NCBI GenBank assembly: GCA_035500455.1
Contig: DATJXG010000401.1
Coordinates: 1 to 9,441 of the forward strand
Source: DATJXG01 sp035500455
GTDB lineage: Bacteria > Acidobacteriota > Terriglobia > Terriglobales > Acidobacteriaceae
Direction of reading: 5' to 3'
DNA length: 9,441 nucleotides
Shown here piece by piece: positions 6,540 through 9,441 of this stretch (positions are counted from its first letter, which is position 1; each line of letters begins with the position of its first letter). The notes below the pieces were generated by a model, which did no database searches, was not told the DNA's origin, and was given only the letters and a program-made list of their open reading frames with translations. The translations under genes were made by a program, and so were the position numbers.

Positions 6540-7505
6540 ATGTCTGAGCGGCACGGTCGTCTCATTCCCATTCTCGCGCTGGCAACGGCGGGGTGCCTGT
6601 GGGGAACGGGATTCTTCTTCGCCAAGATCGCCCTTCGCGAGATGCCCGTCTCGACCATGGTCTTGTTTAATTTACTTTTCGCGTGCGCCGGTTTGCTGCC
6701 TTTCCTGTTCCTTGACCGTCCTCGCTTTACTCGGGGGGAATGGGCCTCCGTTCTCGCCGCCGCGGTGCTCGAGGTGCCCGTCGTAATCCTCCTCCAGGTC
6801 AAAGGGCTCTCCCTCACGACGGTTTCGCATGCTGCTCTGATGGTCGGTACCCTGCCGATGCTGCTCTCCATTGCGGCGGTGCTGTTCGCCGGAGAGGAGT
6901 TGCACTCAAAAAGTAGCGGACTCATCAGCAGAATGCGCTCCATTGCGGCCGTCCTGTTCACCCGAGAGCAGTTGCACTTAGGCGGCTGGGTTGCGGTTCT
7001 CGCCTCGACCGTCGGGGCCGGAATGATTGCGCTCTCCAGCGGGAGAGACTCAGGCGGGGCAGGCCCGACCCTTCGAGGCGATTTGCTGATTTTGCTTTCC
7101 CTGTTTGGAGCCATCGGCTGGATTCTTATTTCTAAACGTCTGGTGCAGCGGCATCCGCCCCTATTGGTCACTGCCTCCGTGTATTGCATCGGCACTTTGA
7201 TGCTGGCTGCGGTGGTCACGACGGCGTCAGGCCTTCCTTCCGTGCATTACTCGTTCCGTGCCTGGGTTGCGGTGGCCGAGCTAGGGCTATTGGCAACGGC
7301 GACCACAGCCGTGCTGTGGAACTGGGGACTGAAGAGGGTTCCCGAATCGCAGGCAGGAATCTTCATTAACCTGGAACCGCTGGTCGGAACGATCCTCGGC
7401 GTCTCGGTTCTGCATGAGATCCTGGGAAAGACGGCTCTCGCCGGCGGTGCGCTGATCTTGGGGGGAGCGGTTTATCTTAGCTTCAGACCACTGAGCGGCA
7501 GTTGA
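6540..7505 (+). CDS. EamA/DMT-family permease with an internal duplication
   Basis: The product has 321 residues and is almost entirely hydrophobic segments, fitting the ten-helix drug/metabolite transporter superfamily with two EamA domains (PF00892; about residues 8-165 and 178-315). Recognisable family features are GCLWGTGFFFAKIAL in helix 1, HAALMVGTLPMLL in helix 4 and, in the second half, NWGLKRVPESQAGIFINLEPLVGTILG with the conserved P. It should sit in the cytoplasmic membrane and move a small metabolite or amino acid outward; the substrate cannot be read from sequence. Members are usually about 290-300 residues. The surplus is explained by a 24-residue in-frame insertion: SIAAVLFAGEELH (110-122) recurs as SIAAVLFTREQLH (134-146) between helices 4 and 5. 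In-frame stop codons upstream leave the ATG at 6540 as the only good start. asnB follows 62 bases later on the same strand, so co-transcription is possible. Confidence 0.9.
   Translation: MSERHGRLIPILALATAGCLWGTGFFFAKIALREMPVSTMVLFNLLFACAGLLPFLFLDRPRFTRGEWASVLAAAVLEVPVVILLQVKGLSLTTVSHAALMVGTLPMLLSIAAVLFAGEELHSKSSGLISRMRSIAAVLFTREQLHLGGWVAVLASTVGAGMIALSSGRDSGGAGPTLRGDLLILLSLFGAIGWILISKRLVQRHPPLLVTASVYCIGTLMLAAVVTTASGLPSVHYSFRAWVAVAELGLLATATTAVLWNWGLKRVPESQAGIFINLEPLVGTILGVSVLHEILGKTALAGGALILGGAVYLSFRPLSGS
6863..6978 (+). repeat. Diverged in-frame direct repeat inside the EamA gene
   Basis: The 44-base segments 6863-6906 and 6935-6978 match at 38 of 44 positions, spaced exactly 72 bases apart, so the frame is kept. 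Both encode SIAAVLF-x-x-E-x-LH. Two differences are synonymous (GCG/GCC, GTG/GTC) and the rest mostly alter the loop. The 28 bases between the copies (SKSSGLISRMR) have no counterpart after copy 2. Confidence 0.85.
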
Positions 7506-7512
7506 TGCTGGG

Positions 7513-7542
7513 ATGCCAACCCGCGTTGGCCTCATTTGGCAT
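7513..7542 (+). promoter_or_regulatory. Mutually exclusive hairpins between EamA and asnB
   Basis: GCCAAC (7515-7520) pairs with GTTGGC (7525-7530) around a 4-base CCGC loop. The same left arm extended as ATGCCAA (7513-7519) also pairs perfectly with TTGGCAT (7536-7542). The two pairings exclude each other and end about 15 bases before the asnB ribosome site. There is no U-run, so simple termination is unlikely. It may tune coupling between the genes or be chance. Confidence 0.3.
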
Positions 7543-7556
7543 TTACGTGAAATGAC

Positions 7557-7562
7557 AGGGGA
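7557..7562 (+). promoter_or_regulatory. Shine-Dalgarno site of asnB
   Basis: AGGGGA lies 5 bases before the ATG at 7568 and fixes that start. The start also places Cys2 directly after Met1, as required for the glutaminase nucleophile. Confidence 0.7.
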
Positions 7563-7567
7563 ATTGC

Positions 7568-9441
7568 ATGTGTGGAGTGGTGGCGTCACAGCTCAAACGG
7601 CCGTGGCTGACGGAAGACAGACTAAGCGAGGCGTTGCAATCCATCGCCCACCGCGGGCCGGACGGTCGCTCCATCTGGTACTCCGAGGACCGGCTGACGG
7701 CTATGGGTCATGTCCGGTTAAGCATCATCGGTCTGGAGAATGGCACTCAACCGCTCGGCCACGCGCGCGGCGATCTCAATCTCGTAGTCAATGGCGAGTT
7801 TTACGGATACAAAGCCATTCGCACGCGGCTCCGTGAGAAGGGTTATCGCTTCACCACGGATTCCGACAGCGAAATCGCTCTTCATCTCTACGACGAATAC
7901 GGACTGGATTTCGTCAATCAGCTGCGGGGTGAATTCGCGCTGGTGCTTTCAGACCGGCGCAGCGGTGAGCTCATAGCGGCACGCGACCGGTTCGGCATCA
8001 AGCCGCTATTCTATGCGGTCGTGAATGGCGAGGTGATGTTTGCGTCCGAATGCAAGGCACTGCTGGCGCTGGGCGTTCCCGCGCGCTGGGATACGGCCGG
8101 CATTCTGAGCGAACTTTCGGGTATGCGCACCAACGCATCGCTGTTCGCAAACATCCATCAAGTCCCGCCAGGTTGTCTTGTCATCGCAAAGAACGGTCAG
8201 GTGCGCGTTCAGCGTTATTGGGAAACGGTCTATCCGACGAGTGCTGCGCTTGCGCGCGAGGAACGCAGCGAGGCCGAGATCATCAAGGGCTTCCGCGCTG
8301 TGCTCGACGATGCGGTCGCCGAACGTCTTACCGCAGACGTCGAAGTGGCGTGTTATCTGAGTGGCGGCCTCGATTCATCCGCCGTTCTGGGCCTCGCGCA
8401 GGCCCGGCTCAACCGGCCGATGCGCGCGTTCACCATCGCATTTGAAGGCGCGTTCGACGAATCTCCCCTGGCGCAACGCACAGCCGCCTTCACCGGATCG
8501 AACTATGTTCCGGTTCCGGTAACGCCACAGGTGATGGCCGATGCACTCGAGGATACGGTCTGGCACTGCGAAAGAGCGATATTCAACGCCAATGTCGTAG
8601 CCAAATTTCTCCTGTCGCGCGCTGTGCGCGACGCAGGCATCAAGGTCGTATTCACGGGAGAAGGCTCGGACGAGATGCTCGCAGGCTATATGTTCGAGCG
8701 GCGGGATCTGATGCTTTACTCCCGGCAATATGCGACGGACGCCGATCGTCAGGCGGCTTTAGCTGCATTGATCGCGGCCAATCCGCTTTCCGCGCCCTTG
8801 ATGTTGCCGCGGGGCGTGCCTGCGGCTGGAGCACGCATCATTCGCGACGGGATCGGCTTTTGCCCCTCCTGGATAGAAAGCTTCGCCGTGCATTACCGCG
8901 TGATGTCAGAGCTCATGCGGCCCGACGCACCCGGCATCGATACGCTGGACCTGCCGTATCATGCCGTTCTTTCGGAACTGGACATCGACGGCCGCATCCG
9001 CGGGCGCGATCCGGTGAACACATCGCTCTACATGTGGCAAAGAACGATGCTGATCAATTACATTCTGACCGTCTTGGTCGATCGCGTGGAGATGGCGCAT
9101 TCGGTCGAGGGGCGTGTGCCGTTCCTCGATCATCATGTCAGCGAATATGCGGCCAGCCTCCCCGTTCACTACAAGATTCGCGAAAGCACAGAAAAGTACG
9201 TACTGCGCGAGGCCACACGGGACGTGATCACGCCAGAACTCTACGCGCGTCAGAAGTTCCCTTTCATCGCGCCACCCCTTCGCAAGGCGGCGAAGAACGC
9301 AAAGAGAGATCCATTGCAGGAACGCTGCGAGGACATCATCCGCTCGCGCAGCTTTTCTGATCAACCCTTTTTCGATCGGGCCAAAACTTGCGCCTACCTC
9401 GATTCGTTGACAGATGCCGATGATGTGCGCGCCGGAGAGGC
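7568..9441 (+). CDS. asnB: Asparagine synthetase, glutamine-hydrolysing (AsnB family), 3' partial
   Basis: The frame has 624 complete codons and runs off the right edge. The N-terminal class II glutaminase domain (about residues 2-200) starts with MCG; Cys2 becomes the free N-terminal nucleophile after Met removal. HRGPDG (28-33), R50-LSI, NGEFY (75-79) and D100 in the DSDSE motif line the glutamine site. DRFGIKPLFY follows. The synthetase domain holds the ATP pyrophosphatase loop SGGLDSS (265-271), AFTIAFEGAFDES and EGSDE (365-369). Further on, DRVEMAHSVEGRVPFLDH and the YVLREA region are typical of AsnB. No key residue is missing. The reaction is ATP-dependent amidation of aspartate with glutamine as nitrogen donor; related paralogues amidate other carboxylates in peptide and natural-product pathways, so the exact acceptor is not certain. 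The neighbour upstream is an EamA permease 62 bases away, which might export the product, but this is inference. The missing C-terminus is probably short. Confidence 0.93.
   Translation, partial: MCGVVASQLKRPWLTEDRLSEALQSIAHRGPDGRSIWYSEDRLTAMGHVRLSIIGLENGTQPLGHARGDLNLVVNGEFYGYKAIRTRLREKGYRFTTDSDSEIALHLYDEYGLDFVNQLRGEFALVLSDRRSGELIAARDRFGIKPLFYAVVNGEVMFASECKALLALGVPARWDTAGILSELSGMRTNASLFANIHQVPPGCLVIAKNGQVRVQRYWETVYPTSAALAREERSEAEIIKGFRAVLDDAVAERLTADVEVACYLSGGLDSSAVLGLAQARLNRPMRAFTIAFEGAFDESPLAQRTAAFTGSNYVPVPVTPQVMADALEDTVWHCERAIFNANVVAKFLLSRAVRDAGIKVVFTGEGSDEMLAGYMFERRDLMLYSRQYATDADRQAALAALIAANPLSAPLMLPRGVPAAGARIIRDGIGFCPSWIESFAVHYRVMSELMRPDAPGIDTLDLPYHAVLSELDIDGRIRGRDPVNTSLYMWQRTMLINYILTVLVDRVEMAHSVEGRVPFLDHHVSEYAASLPVHYKIRESTEKYVLREATRDVITPELYARQKFPFIAPPLRKAAKNAKRDPLQERCEDIIRSRSFSDQPFFDRAKTCAYLDSLTDADDVRAGE

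Noticed and set aside
6497..7219. 240-codon minus-strand open frame
   Set aside because: Antisense to the EamA permease, with low-complexity composition and no family resemblance.
8906..9364. 152-codon minus-strand open frame
   Set aside because: Antisense to the conserved synthetase domain of asnB.
1..9441. CRISPR array, IS element or phage module
   Set aside because: No regularly spaced repeats, no transposase or integrase motif and no paired terminal repeats were found.

Overview
The window looks like chromosome from a moderately GC-rich Gram-negative bacterium. The left half holds an operon built from cytochrome and DUF families (PSCyt1, DUF1549, DUF1553, DUF1501, DUF2231) that are strongly expanded in Planctomycetota, Verrucomicrobiota and Acidobacteriota, especially Solibacter-like lineages. 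Acidobacteriota is my preferred guess, because the remaining genes (an EamA permease and a class B asparagine synthetase) do not point to a planctomycete. This is inference from gene families only; no rRNA or marker gene is present.

Region 1 (1-5487, minus strand) is a tightly packed three-gene operon, read right to left. It starts with a large membrane-anchored PSCyt1-DUF1549-DUF1553 protein with two CxxCH haem motifs. Six bases later comes a Tat-exported DUF1501 protein. The third gene encodes a five-helix DUF2231 membrane protein fused to a PSCyt1 cytochrome c domain, cut by the window edge. An 18-codon open frame bridges the second and third genes, with an ATGA stop/start overlap at each end. 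All three products should act at or outside the cytoplasmic membrane. Their substrate is not known to me.

Region 2 (5488-6539) is about 1 kb with no convincing gene. It holds a strong 12-bp inverted repeat in the probable leader of the operon, a small direct/inverted repeat cluster, a hairpin, and a doubtful 26-codon membrane-peptide frame.

Region 3 (6540-9441, plus strand) has a complete EamA/DMT-family permease with an unusual in-frame internal duplication. After 62 bases containing two mutually exclusive hairpins comes a glutamine-hydrolysing asparagine synthetase (AsnB family), cut by the right edge. The two may be co-transcribed.

I found no CRISPR array, tRNA, rRNA, transposase or intact mobile element. 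The observations most worth checking are the internal duplication in the permease, the leader inverted repeat, and the ATGA relay frame within the cytochrome operon.
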